Assembly (NCBI GenBank): GCA_942159475.1
Contig: OW804100.1
Coordinates: 11,530,646-11,594,645, forward strand
DNA from: Sthenelais limicola
Lineage: Eukaryota; Annelida; Polychaeta; Phyllodocida; Sigalionidae
Length of the DNA stretch: 64,000 bases
Direction: 5' to 3'
Shown piece by piece: positions 47,711 to 62,700 of this stretch; within the stretch, counting starts at the first letter, position 1, and each line of letters begins with the position of its first letter. Position numbers and translations under genes: made by a program. The notes under the pieces were generated by a model that was not told where the DNA came from, made no database searches, and saw only the letters and a list, made by a program, of their open reading frames with translations.

Positions 47711-50700
47711 GTGAGTGGCATTTATCCTCAATCAGTTGCCTCATTATCCATTATCATTTAACCGTTCAGATCTGCTTTGAATTGCAATATACTATTATAT
47801 TATATATATAATGCAACAAGTTTTGTGATTTATTTTTGTTATTTTGAGGGAGGAAACATTATGATAATTTACTTCACCATATTAACTTCGAATGACTAAA
47901 ATTGGTTCATAGGAATTGTGAGAATTGGTTGCTACGTTGGTCACTGGTTGGTTGTTTAGTTTATATTCAGGTTACATTTTACATTTCAGCATAATTCTCT
48001 TTGGCGTAAATGGAAAGCTTTAAAACTAACATTATATTGACGACTTTGAAGGTTTACCACATGATCCGCATAAATGGATAATTACATGAATACTTGATAA
48101 ACATACTTTATTATATAATGTCAAAAGATCCGCCAAATGAGGTGCAAGGTCAATGTCACAAAACACATACCCAAAGCTCAGTGGTACAAACAGCAATTGC
48201 TCAGATTGCCATTAACAAGGAACCGTCCTTTATCTTCAAGATGAACCATAATCTAATATTGCATCTTTACAATATGTAGAGCAACATTAAAATGTGTTGA
48301 AACTTTCGAGCATCTCACTCTTTGTTTTATTTATAATTTTCCCCAGAAAAGCGCCAGTCTTGGCGGACACTGTGGTACGACGTAACACAGAATACTACAT
48401 TTCATGGCGTTCGTTTCATCACCCAAAAAAGGTCTTACAACTTGAGAAGGTAAGATCACTGCTCTAATAATTTAACTTTGACATTCTTTTTACAGAATGC
48501 AGTGCAAAGAAAGGTAAAAGAATGATTCCACATATATACTTGTGTATACCTAGCATCAATATTCTAGGAATAAATTCCCCAAAACCTTTAAATCCTAAAA
48601 TTATAAAACAAACCAGGAAGAAATATTCATATATGAGCATTTAAGGAGATATTATACAGATTGATATTGAAAGTAACCATATCAACTATACTAGAGGCCA
48701 CACTAATTAAAATGTCCCTTATGTATCTGTTTATTGAGTTATCCACTCTTTGACACTAGACCTTTCTATCTAGAATCAGAAGTACCAATGACGTTTTTGT
48801 CATTGCGAACAACCTTTACAGTTAGTAAGTAATATGTACTGGTGCTCTTGTACAGAAAGAGAGAGAAAGGAAGACATATATGTATATATGCGGCTGTAAT
48901 CCTCCTGTTGTGAACAATGCAGCTGGATAATCTAATTGTATCGGATCGGGAAGATGACTGAGTTAGAGGGTGGGGCTACTTGCGTGAGAACTGACCAGCT
49001 GTATTAGCTTTATATCTGTGAGCCCATGACTGTTGAATATGGCTTGATGGACATGCAGTCTAGGCTTAGAGCATACAGAAATCCCTTCAAACTCAGGGAA
49101 AGCCCAAGGATACCTCTCCCATAAAACTCTCATTAGGACGGTAGTGGTTCGCTCACACGTCAGAATAACCATTAGTGCAGGTGAATATGGGATAAATAAA
49201 TAAATAAATGTATCTAACTGTCCTTCCTCATTTATATATAGTGGGCAATTTAGGGTGTCCTGGGGTAGGTACAAGATATTCCTTAAGACAGGGAGGCGTG
49301 AGGGGCGTGGAATTAACTTGAGTCTGAAAGTAAAACTCAAAATAAATGATAACAGGGTAGTACTAACAATGATAACGTTAATGTTAAATGATAACATTTG
49401 AAATATACAAGACAACATTAAGCAACTTGTATAACATATAATATCACACAGGAGTATCAAATCCCCAATGTATAGAATATATATTTAGTTAAACTTCCAG
49501 TGGTAATGTGCAGTCAGGAAGTAATTTGCAGTTCGTCAGCAATGTTCAGGAGACACCGCCCAATTTCCTGCTATGGTACTTCTTTTTAAAGGAACAAAAA
49601 TCAATGCTATTGGTTAATTGGTACCACCGAATATATGGTACCCAGCCATTACCCGCTCTAACATACATGTTGCCTGCCCCCACAGTATTGGAGTGACTCA
49701 TAGAGTGATATGGAGTCACTCGACCAGTGGTGATACAATAGAGGCATGAATAAATGATGCATCGGTAGGACAATACTGGCCTTGATTCCTCTATAGCTGC
49801 TCGTATATCTATAACAAATAATAGCATGTGGAAAGTTCTTTTTTTAAGGCCCTTGTCCACTAAGCCGATTCTCATGCGACTCTCACAGAAATCAGTGCAA
49901 AGGTGTCCTCTGCGGCGAAAAATCGCTTGAGAATCGGCATGGATGTCATTCTGGCAGAAACTTTGAATTGGATTTGAATTTAGTCCCGGTCTTTGTCCTT
50001 TTCCTGAGTGAATGACAATGCAAGATAGAGCTTTTTTGTTTTTAAAGTCAATGCAACATAGTGTCAATAATGGGGAAATAACTATTTATACTCGGTTTGG
50101 ATCAAGTGGTATAATGTTCTTTCGGGCATAATATTTAATAAACGTATTAAACAGACAACCATATAATAGGCTATGGGGAAGGTACTCTACCTAGATTCCC
50201 CTTTAATATAGTTATAATTAATTACATGAGCATTCAAAGCTAGGAGACGTAGACAATGAGGAACCAATGATCATACAATAGAAGTTTATTGTTTTATTTA
50301 AACGCAGAATAATAAGTCTATAATGGTCGATTCCAGTGAAATCGGGGCCAACCTACTTTTTTTGCATTTTTGGCTGTAAATGGGAAAATATTGATGGTAC
50401 GGCCTTCATATTTTCTTTCTTGCGATAAACATGTTATAGGCCCGTTCACCCCTATTATAACATTTATTTTTTTGCATGTGGGGTATCTCTGCTGTGGCCA
50501 AACTTTGCCAGCGATAGATTACGAATGCACACCCTAAATTTTCTCTTATTGCACAGATATTTATTATCTGAGAAGATTTTAAAATAATGAAATGTGCTCA
50601 GCATATATTGGAAGGGATTGTTAACGCATAGGAACAAATATATTTTTGTTATCATTAGGTATGAAGTCACCAGGCTCAGTTGTTCATGACGAAGTCCCTC

Positions 50701-53700
50701 CAATTTTACTCTAAGCGATAGATTACGAATGACACGTTTTTCCTACATATTTTTTTTGCTTTGAAGATTAATGAAAGATATTTCATAAATATGTTAGTAG
50801 TTATGTTTTGTAAATTATCCCCACTTTCCTTGGTTCTGCATCAATTTCTACAGATCCTAGGGCCATTTCAGATCAATAAATCGTATTTGTGTTGAATTCC
50901 AATGGAGCAGGACAAATATCAACCTTTGATGAATAAATAATAAAGTATAAGCAAAGATCTTTGGTATATTTGATCATTGTTTATTTTTTGATAGGTAACA
51001 TCCACTAAATACTAAGTTATAATTGTTATTTCTCTTATATATGTGATTGAAATATCATACGTAATCTATCGCGATTATAGATTATAAATGACATGGTAAA
51101 AATGCTATTTCTGAAAACAAGAATCATTTATGAGTATTTTTTTATTGTTTAGACTATCTGGCAAGGGACAAAGTAAGAGAACTGACACAATTTCTTTCAG
51201 TAAATAGCAACATTTCTCATGGAATACCACAAATAAAAGATCACAGATAGATTACGAATGACATAATTGCTTACAAAAAGACACTGATAAAGTGGTATTT
51301 CTGGAGGCAGGATTAATCCTGGAGTAATTCATATTGCTTTAAATATATGGACAGAAAGAAGTTAGAGAAATAACATGAGATCTATCATTAGATGGCATAG
51401 GTCATGGCAAATAAATGAGAAATCGCATCAATTGAAAAATGTAAAATTAGCAGAAAAAAGAAAATGTTGCTGTTTTGTTGAAAATAGGATTGTTGTTCAA
51501 CGGAGGTCAGCTTGTGATTATGAAATAGGAATAAACAAATGGTAACAATAGCAGTTTTATGACCTTAGCTATTGTGTGATATCAGTAAATTAGCCCAAAT
51601 GGCTATAGCGATAGATTACGTATGCTTTTTCAATTATGCATAAATACATTACTATTTGTACTAGGTACAAATTCTTTTCACCTATCTGTAGTCCCAATTG
51701 TGAACTTTTATTAGAGATTTAGAGGTTTACTCTTCATGACATATGGGGTCTAGTGAAAAAATGAGAAGAAGGTTACCAAGGTAAACTTAAGGAATGGTCG
51801 GTTGCAACGATCTTTAACTACTCACACAAAATAATAAAAGACAATAAAAAAACTTTTTTTCAATATCATGAACAAAATTAAGCACTTCTAAATGGTTTTG
51901 AATAATTAAAAATTGGACATTTTCAAATTAATATATTGAAATATCCTATATTCAATCTTAAGTTAACACTATTCATAATCTATCGCTATATTTCAATGGA
52001 AACACTTGTATTATCTCTAGTTCCCAGAATTTTAAGACTTAAGAGCTAATATTTTGGGCTTTTCATCCTTCAACCATCTTAATTCAATGACAGAAAAATT
52101 ATAACGATTGGATAATCGACCCCATGTATATTTGTTTATATGGGAGGGGTATTCACATCTGCATCTGACGAATTTGTATATCATATATACAGTGACAAGT
52201 CTTCAATGGGCATTACGTGATTGCTGGATCATAAATAAGTGCATTTATAACCTATTCGATCATAGGTATTTGTATTGTTAAATTGTTAAAGATGAAGTGT
52301 TAGAAAATAAGAAAATATAAAGTAGGGTAAACGTTTATTACAATTAGCCATGTACATGCCCAGTTGGCAGGAATATTGAATAAAAACGCTTTAATAACAA
52401 CAAAATAACATGACAATTACGATGAAACCACATAATATTATCTGCAATAAGCATGCAGTTTGATGGAGCTCTGCCTCATCACGAAAAGTCAATAGCAAAT
52501 AATTGGCTTTAGTGCTACTTGTGAATAAACACTGTTAATATATAGGCGAATAGCCAGTGATCATTTCGCATTTGTTTAACTATTCTAATATTCATTATAT
52601 TTGACAATCAAGTTTTATTGAATGTGATTATATATAACCTACGTGTTTAAAAGTTCGTCATCCCCTGAAAAAGTGTTCTACGCAGTTAACACTATTTTTC
52701 AGGTATCCCATTCCGATTAAAAAACACATTTATTCGGAGACTTGAGTCAGTCATATCCTGTTTGCGAATTGTATCAGTTGGTCCATCAACAACATATCCA
52801 CGAATAATAGTGCCAAACCAGTGTCCTTGTCAGTGTAATGGAGCGCAACATACACCAACAATTAGTAGCCTTTTCCCACATTTAAATCTATAGTTTGTGA
52901 AATACATCATGGAGGAGCCGGCACCACCCAGGAATAACAATAGCCCACTCTATCTGCTACTCGCACAGGCATACATGTATGTTAAATGTTTAGCCTGGCA
53001 CAACAACACTAGTGAATTGTAACCCATTGACGAGTATGGGGTTAGACTGAGACGCAAATGGACGGGACATAATGTTCACATCAAAACTGTCTCGCTAATG
53101 GCATGATCATATTTCTGCAATCGAAGCATAATTGCCTTATAATTTGTCCTGGTTTAAGGTCATGTCCTAGCTGGTTTACATTCACAGCTGCTTTAATCTT
53201 CAGATTTTTTAAAATCATTTATTTGTTCTGGTATGACAAGTATTTTACACCAAAGTGATACCTGTACACTTAAGTTAATTACTACCTTAGGTCACCAATG
53301 TTATGTTCATGGTTTAGTTTTTGAAGGAAAAGCATCCATTATAAAGCCAGCTATATGTATGTATGGGGTAAACTGGACACGCACATGGACTATGTGTAGG
53401 ATATAAGATACATATATTTATGTATGCCTAATTAAGCAGTTAGTGCTCACCGTTAGCGGATGTGACAGGAGCGGAGGATGCTTTCTATAGGTCCACGTGG
53501 GTACATTAGTGCTGTTTGATGTCATGAGTGGGCTGAGTATATGTCTGAGGCATGAATCGGCTCTATCAAACCTGGGAATGACTGTATAAATGGATTATTC
53601 TATACCCTATCAAGTATACCACTGCATAAATGATGAGATTAAAATCAGTCCTTGTGAAGTTTCTGCTAATGTCTGTACTGCACAAACTTCCCCTAAGCTA

Positions 53701-56700
53701 AGGGCAAATTGAGACATATATTCGCGATATTATAATTATATTATGTTCATTGAATATAGATTTTGATTTGAACAAGTTTATTCTGCTAAACATTTTACAT
53801 CGTTTGGATGCCCTTCTTAATGATTTCATATTTTAATTTCGATAGATTTGTTAATATTATTATCAGATTATTATCATTTTAGACAGAGATTAGAAAGACT
53901 TTTCACTCAATTCAAAAGTTCCTGAAATCTACCATTGGGAAATCAGAATGGAATCTCAGATGTCATGGTCATGGTTACTGTGTGCAATGCTAAAGCTATT
54001 TTCAGTTTGATCTTTTTTTTTAACGTACATCGGTCAGATTATAAACTTTCCCACCTGTATAGATTGGTCATTTCGAATTCCCCAAACACATTTCGAGTAA
54101 GATATTTAGATGCTTCATGAATTGATTTATATTACATATATATCCACTTTGAATAAGCAGGGTAAAGTACCTTGAACCTGTTGAATTAAGTATATCTGGA
54201 ACAAAGACATTGTATAAGCGAGTAAAATATTCATAAAGGCGCCAGTGAGGCCTGTGGTGTTTATTGACTAGAGTTTCAGCCAGTCAATACCGATAAAGGG
54301 ATTCTATTTACCCAGGGAAGTGGTGAGGAATCAGCGATTGTCCATGATGGCCACCGATGTAATTGCAGACTAAAAAGGACTTTTGTCATCATGATAGAAT
54401 ATCATTCATTAATTGCCCCATGGACTAACCTTCAATCTGCATATTGGTCATGTCTTGATTTCATGCCTAGTCATCTTGCCATGTAGCCATCTGTTATACT
54501 GGAACTGCTGCTGAAAATTATATATGCCGTAGCTATGAATAGTTTTAGAATGTGGACCTATATGGCATTGCATATGTATTATATATATGTTTATTCCCCT
54601 ATTCGTCTCCTCAATGCTACCTGTGGTCATTACATGTGTATATAATCATTTAATCTTCTAATGAAGATATGAATAAGAATAAATGTTTTACACATTGCAT
54701 GTCCACTAAACCAATTGTCTTTACCGGGATGGTGGGGTGGGGGCGGACAACCGGAGAAACAGGGCGTAGTTAGACCAGTGGAGATGGAGATGTATGAAAG
54801 ACCCACCTGTGACAATATCAGTGGACACTTAGGCTTTAATCTCACTAATTATTTATTGCTTATCTTTCTTCTCCTTAGAGTAATTTGGGGTCTGCTGGTG
54901 CTGATCTCATTTGGTTTCTTCGTCTACTTCATGGTTATTAAGCTTCTTCATCTCATAGACAAACCCAAGGCAGTCAATGTGGAAGTGATCTATGCCTCCC
55001 AGTTAGAGTACCCCACCATCACCATCTGCAACCACAACTTCTTCAGGTAAGTTCCATATTACATTTACAATGCAGAGAAGCGAATATAAAACTGAATGGG
55101 ACGAGATGCTAGTAAGTGATTATTCATTGCATCTGATTCTTGAGGCATGGAGTACAATACATATTCAGTTATTTTAAATGAGTTTGTAGACTTGGTGGGT
55201 TAGGCATTGACATAATTAAAGGGTGGGACAGCACACTATGAAGCATTATAGGTAGCCCTTGTATCAAATTCTATACGTGCAATTTACAGAGGGTCTGAGA
55301 CATTCAGACAGGGCCTGTATGACCAGGTGTATGATAGGTTCTCCCAACGTCAGCTGCAAGTCAACAAAGGTTGGTTAATGTCTTCCTTTCTCGCTAATAC
55401 CCACCCTCTAACCTTCACTCTCTCACGGTTGGCCTCTAACCCTTGCTCTCAAACCTTCACTCTCTAATGTTTGCTCTCCAATCCGAAAGTGGGAGGCCCA
55501 TTAGGTATCACACGGTTTGCAATTGACGGTACAAAGGAGACTCCACCTACTTAATACATGGACCTTTGTTGTTGCATTGTTAATCGCAAGCTGTGTGATG
55601 GCTAGTGGGTCTGTTATCATCACTCTCTCATCATTGTTCTCAAGTTATCGCTCTCTAGTCATCACTCTCTAGTTCTCACTCTCCAATCATCACGTTTTAG
55701 TCACATTAACTAATCAGCACACGCTAATCTTCACTCTCTAATTATTAGTTACTGTGATCTGTAATCTACGATTAAACTATTCGATCAAACCCATATCTTA
55801 CTGATACAATCGAGTAATTCATGATGTTTTGCTAATATCATATATTGAAACAATACAAGTTAAATGACAGTGTGTATTTGGCATTGCGTTATTAAACAGT
55901 CTGTTCGGTTTTGAAACTGATCTTGTCATCTTAAATTTGAGTTGATGCCTGAAGTCGAGTTGTACATGTTCTGACGTCCTGATAACAATTGTTTTATTCA
56001 TTATAAATATAATGTATCAACCCTCACCAGATGGGTGTGACGGAGACGGGTTTAGCCTCCTAGCGGGTCAATACGTCAGCTTTGTGCCCTGGGCTGTCCA
56101 CTGGGACATACTGTTACAGGGACACACGGGCTATTTTGCCTCATATCACAAGGTACAGATACGTATATTTCCACTTTTTATCTAATATTGTGGACTGTAT
56201 TTTGAATTTATAAGTCCTTTTGTTGCTGAATAAACTACTTATAGATATAGTTTTATTTATGAATACGGTACATTGCCTCCTATATATCACTAGGTAACAC
56301 TTCGTGTGTGCAGACATGTATGTGTGAGTTACCATGCTGCCCTGTGTAACTCCTTCATCTACATACTGGCGAACCAGACCTGCTACATCTCCTCACTCAC
56401 ACCTAATATGACCATCACTGGGTACAATGACAGATACACACATATGCATGCCAACCCTGGAGTGGATACATACATCAGGCAAAGGTGCCCAGGTAACTAG
56501 ATGCATAGGTTTTGATTTTCATTGTTTGAAATTAAATCTTGAAAATAAAACAATATACAATACAATGTACAATATCCATTCAGCACAATACATCAAGCCC
56601 TGACTCCAGCAGCGACCCCAGAAGTGGAGGTCCAAGAACCAAGACAAAAGCAGCAGAAGATAAAAAGCTCTGTTAATATAATATTACTGGAGGAAGAGCG

Positions 56701-59700
56701 GTTCCTTGTAGACAATTTTGTGATTATTTACGGAATAGCTCTCCCTCTAACCAACATATATAGAGCTATAGAGATTCTCGTGTTTATCTGTACTCATTTC
56801 CTTGACAGTGTTTCCGACATAACATCATTTTGTTGTGACTTATATCATAATTGCATCATAATAAAGCTCTATTTTCTCCACAGCACCATTCACATGTGAC
56901 TTTGAGTCATCGTCCTGTGTCTTCTACCAGGATGGGCATTCTGACCACCCCTGGATAAGACGCTCAGGTAATCAGGGTGCTCCAGGGTTTGCACCTGCCA
57001 GAGACCATACTAATGTGTACGGTGAGTAATAGTACCTGTGTTCTGGACGATCATAATTAAGGTCTGACCATATCTAAAATATGATGACATTATATTCACA
57101 ACCAGCCAATGGCAAAACATAAGCTTTGGGGATATTGCCTTAATATTTAACTTAAGCCATTGAACACTAAAGATGGGGTAATAAACTCATAGACATCCCG
57201 TCTTCAGTCACTTCCAACTTCATATATTGGCAGGTCACTACCTGCTGGTCCAGTCGTCTACACTAGCAGTAGCAGTACCGCCCACATACACTTCCCACTA
57301 TCTAGAGGCCAGCGACGAGCCCCTGTGCGTTAGGTTTGCTTACAGTCTGAAGCCCAGCTCAGACGATACATATGGAACCGAAACTCTAGCCTTGTACATG
57401 AGATCACCTGTATCATCCAGGCAGTGGATCTGGTCCACTATTGAAGCTACCGTCAACGAATGGGACATTGCTTTGATCTACCTCGGTACTGGCTTGTTCC
57501 AGGTAAATAGGACTTCTTATAAGGTCCACCTCCAAAACTAAAACATATGGTTGAAAAATCTGGAATCATCCATTTAGATTTCATTTTATAGAACCAAGTA
57601 AATACATTTGCAAGAAAATATTCCAGACACTTCTCATAAAAAAGTGATTAAATATTATTTGTATGTCAGATTTGAACTGAATCCATCCCAGCATGACCCT
57701 TACAGAGATGCGCAGTGGCACAAACGAATCCCCTTTTGCAACTTGGACATTTTATTATACCTTTGGCGGAGTTGGTATGATACTCCTATATATAGGCTTA
57801 AGCACTGAGCCTCGTATTGAAATATGCGGGAATACCAAGTCTGTATTGCCCGCATATTTCCTGTATTGCCCGCATATTTATATAGAAATAATGTTTTTTT
57901 TAGTTTTTTTTTCATTTGAACTAGTATTTCCGCCGAAAAAAACAAAACAAAATACATGACGAAAGCTGACAAAGGCCTCGCTGACCACAACATAAGTGTA
58001 GACCTATAGTAGCCGAGGGGATCGACATTCACGCTAATTTTTGTTAACTTTCACCGGGTTATTTTCAGGTCAAATGTCATAAAAAGGTATAATAAACACA
58101 AAAGTGATGTTACACGATTTCAGCTTGTTTGCTACGCTCACTGACTGAAATCGCTACGCCTGCATGCAATATGTACCTCCGAGATCACCCTCAGTCACTT
58201 TTGTCTATGTATAGTAGGTATTGATGATAAAACCAAGCATTAATTAATGCTAATCAAATTTATTCCACTGGTAGATCGAGTTTGAGGCAAACCCAGCCAA
58301 GAAGGATCTTGGATATATTGCAATAGATGACATCCTTATACACTCATGTTCGCACTTTAGTAAGTATGTTGTATTTAAGTAAGTAGATACATTGTCATAA
58401 AGACAGTACTATGGTAGTATATCAGGTGAATGGGGTGTAGAGATGTAAGTAACTCGACCTCTTACATCCAGTCAACTGATGACAGATTGTTACATCTAAG
58501 TATGCTAGAGTGAAGATTTAGTTTAGTAATCTGTACCATGCTGTGTGCACCTTGGACTCATATATGACAAATATTGTTTAATCAGGATGGTATAATCCTA
58601 GGTCACCATACTAAAATGTTGTTTTCTTTGCTCTTGTTGGAATCTCTGTTCTTTATTCATGTAGCTATATTGTACAATTATATCAGACAAAATTGTGATA
58701 ATGTTTATTCTTTCTCTATATCTCAATATTTATGTGGTCAATCAATACAAGAAAGCTAGCTACAGTTTTGAACAATGGTGCACAATCACAATGATTTGTC
58801 TGTTTAGATAGGGGTTGTCAGAGCACCCTGATGGGCACAGACTACACAGGCAATATTTCTACCACCACTAATGGCAGTCAGTGCATGCAGTGGACAGCAG
58901 GAAGCTTCACTAAGTCCAGCTTCCCTGACCAGTATACCAACCACTCCCACTGCAGGAATCCTGATAAAGACCCAGCCGGTCCATGGTGCTATGTGCAAAG
59001 TTCTATATCTAAGTACAAGGAGTACTGTGACATCCCTATATGTCGTGAGTGGGGCTTTCCTATTTGAAAATGTATTATTTAGTTGAGGTTATCGAGGTGT
59101 TAATGTCGAAATGATTAGAGTATGCTTTTGAGTATGTTGTCGGTGTGAGATTTCAGTATCTGATGTAAATGCTTTGACATTTGTATATATACAAATGTAT
59201 GTATATATTTCTATGAATAGCAAATATATAATATAATGTATATAATATATATGAATGGCACCATAGCAAAAGTAGAATGTAGTTACTCGAACAAACAGGG
59301 GAGCTGCATGACAATGGGACACATTACTAGTTGTATGTTGAAAGAGAGTACTTGATACTATAAAGAAAAAGCGCTATAAAAAGGTAAATTTGAATGCTAT
59401 TAATCCACAAACTGGAACGCAAAATAGACACATTTGTTTACACAAATAAGCATTAATGCAGCTTCAGGCCAATGATTCTCCTTGTGACCTGACCATCTCC
59501 TATACTTCTATCTTGCACCAGAATGCAGCAGTGAGGAGTACAAATGCCCTGATGGAGTGTGCCTCCACCCACTGATGGTGTGTGATGGGGTGGCAGACTG
59601 TGCGGATGGGTCTGATGAGACTGAAGCAGGATGTGGTAAGTAGCAACACAATCTCTAGCTCTGATGATGCTATCGGGTTAGCACCACCAGAATATGATGA

Positions 59701-62700
59701 GATGTGAGCAATATTAACAATTATAACATTATACAACATTGTTAAAAGGATATTAATGCGAATCAGTAAAATCTGATTGCCAAGAAGCATCCTCACAAAG
59801 TATACAGGTACATAGATACAAAAATAAGCTACAACCTTTTGCATGCATGGGATAAAGCAATGGTTTTGGAACAAGGAGCTCGACAATACTGATCCTGGTG
59901 AGACAATATTAAAACATACATGGGCCAGTCTGAAAGGGGTAAAAGATAGCTCAGATGGATCCATCAGCTGATCCCTCAGCTAATAAGGAATCTGAGAAAG
60001 TGTTATAGCAGTAGCATATTTGGATGACCTGTGATATCACAAAAAAATATGACCTCTTTCCTGTCAAACTGACTATGTAACCTATTATACACGTCCGAAA
60101 TATGGAAATAAAATCAATAATAAATAACTAAATCTCTCTACAAAAGCAATATCCACAACATGTGACTTTGAGGGCGTCAACAGCTGCGGCTATGGCCTTG
60201 ACCCTTGGGGACTAGTCAAACGGGGAAAGACAACCTGGCAGAGGCACAAAGGTCGCATTCGCAATGGCAACCTGAATGTTGACATGACATATGGCACAGG
60301 ACAAGGTAAATATCAACAGAAAAGCTTTAATCCTCATATAAAGTATACTTTCTCTGATATATAAAACTGCTTCCTACAATTGTGGTGGGAGCTGTCCCAC
60401 TCAGTAGCCTTGCTACCAGTGTTATGAGACATTACGTAACATTGCATGACCTCATTATATCTATTGATTATTAATTATCACCTATTTATTATTATTATTA
60501 TCATATTTCTAAAATCGCTAATTATGCTTAACTACCTAGTACAACTTACTTATTCATGCGACGTGGGAATATGAGAACGCCGCCCCCCCCCCCCCCGCCC
60601 ACCTCACTGTCACCCTATCACATCCTATTGAGAATCTGTACATGTCTACTGCTTAATAAACAGTCGAGTTTCATTACTTAGACAGACCAGTCGTGCCTAC
60701 CAACCCTCAGGTAACCCATATTAAATCTCTCATAAGAACACCTCTGCCATTTGTAGGACACTACTTGTACTTTGACTCTGGAGGCATCATACTATTGCCT
60801 AAGGAGAGAGTGCCATTCAACAGCCCAATGGTAGTCAACAGTTCTACCACCCCATGGTGCCTTAGCTTCTATCTGTACAACAGGAGGGATGCAATCTACC
60901 CCAACAGTATGGGACAGCTCATGCTATATATCACATATGGCAGGTGAGTTGCAGGCACTCTGATTTACCTCATAATGTTATAGGAGAATGTGTCATAAGT
61001 CGCGTGAAAATGAGATATCATCATATCAAAAAGATGAGATCAAGCCGATTCTAATGATGGTAAACATTGAGGATATCCAAGTACTTCCATATTCTGTTAA
61101 GTTAAAAAGAAAGTTAGAAAAAACGTTACTAATAATTCTGGATAGTCAATTACTAATAAAATAGTTGGATATACTCCTTAGGATAACCTCAGAAATGTAT
61201 AGATGTATTCAATACATTGAATCCTTAAATGTGGTACATGTATTCATGCCACCGGCAGTGCTAAACATCCCAGATATGAAACCATTCTGAGCAATGCTTC
61301 TTGTGAAAAAAATCATTTTTAAAAAAGTCAGTTTTTGCGACTTGTGACTAAATTGTATGTACCACATCACTATATGGAAAGAATAAGTTGAGATTCAGGT
61401 AAATACGGCTAAGGTTTTGTGTCCACTGGATTGAGTAGGCAGCAGTCAGACGGAAAGACGACTGCTGACTAGATTCATACAAACTTGATGGAAGGATCTG
61501 GGCTGACAGCTTACAATCGGCTGCCTTTATTTTAAATTGAGAGACCCTGATAATTGAGAAATATATGGTAAACAAAATTGCTAGTTAATGTGTCCAGATC
61601 AGGTAAATTGTCATGATAGAATATTTCTATTTCTATTTCACCCCTCTATACATCTGTATACAGCATGTAATAACGCTATTTATTTCCTGCATAGGTACCA
61701 GAGGCTGCCATTAATATTGTATGAGGGGAGCTTTAACAGTGGATGGGAACAACATAAGTTGGTGCTGCCTCCTATGGACAGAACATACAATATTACATTT
61801 GAAGCCATCATGGGTGACTACTTCTACAGCGATATGGCAATAGACGATGTTAGGATTTCACCAAGGGACGAATGTGACGCATTTCCAAGTTAGTGTTATT
61901 GGTTTAAGGTGGTTCAATATTTGCAATATGGGACCATGTTCTCATCTCAACATAATATTACCTTAAGAAATCTTGTAAAACAAATTGTTCTCAGATAGCC
62001 ACCATGTATGCATATGCAGTATTTAAAACAAAGACCAATATAAATGTAGTGACGTCTTTATTGTGAGGTGGGGGTAACTGTGGTTGCACTCAATATGTTC
62101 GATCTACTTAAAGGTAAATACCAGCGTTGTCCGCACTGCAGCAGGCGGGAATTCAAGGAACTAATGCATGAAACAATAGAAGTCAATATATTTTTTCAAA
62201 CTTTGTCTTGAGAATGAACATGGTTGGGGGAATGCAAAATGCCAAAAAAACTGGATGTTATCATATTATCTTGTGTTTTCGGGATGAGTGAAGTTCACTC
62301 AAATTCGCTATTGATTTCAATGGGGGAAACTCATGGTGGTACAAGTTTAGCTGAATAACCTTTTTTTTTAGTTCAATGATCTCTTATTTGTTTTGATTGG
62401 GAGGGTAGACTAACATGCCAGCAATGTATATGTAGATTTTAAAGAAAATCGTATGATTCAGTCATATGCTATTGCAGAAAATACCCGTTTTCCCATAGGT
62501 TTCTATAGTGAACAGTAGTACATTTTAGTGGCCCCTGAAATAAAAACTAATACAATGACATATGGTTTTTGGGGGCTTTTTGGGTTTCCCCAACCATGAT
62601 CTTTCCAAATCCAAAGTTTAAAGACAATTCCATGATATCATTCATTTTTTTTTATTAAACACTGGCCAGTATTTACCTTTAACTGAATCTAGCATCAGTG

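Larger units (their letters stand above)
48450..54878 (+). other. ENaC-like intron 2
   Basis: A 6.4-kb intron between the gating-motif exon and TM1. It contains an (AAAT)n tail near 49190-49210, a small hairpin at 49862-49938, and a cluster of the dispersed motif GCGATAGATTACGAATG (50511-51986). The 165-codon minus-strand frame at 48963-49460 has no recognisable domain, and I regard it as chance or repeat-derived. Confidence 0.75.

Noticed and set aside
48963..49460. 165-codon minus-strand frame in ENaC-like intron 2
   Set aside because: Hydrophobic AT-driven start, an AAAT repeat in the middle, no domain, no splice partners.
49546..50067. 173-codon minus-strand frame
   Set aside because: Contains the small inverted repeat at 49862-49938, with no domain or splice signals; repeat-derived.
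56600..56899. Frame starting [13 protein letters not shown] as an ENaC-like exon
   Set aside because: Exons 6 and 7 join directly in phase 1, and this stretch has no convincing donor. Kept only as an alternative-exon possibility.
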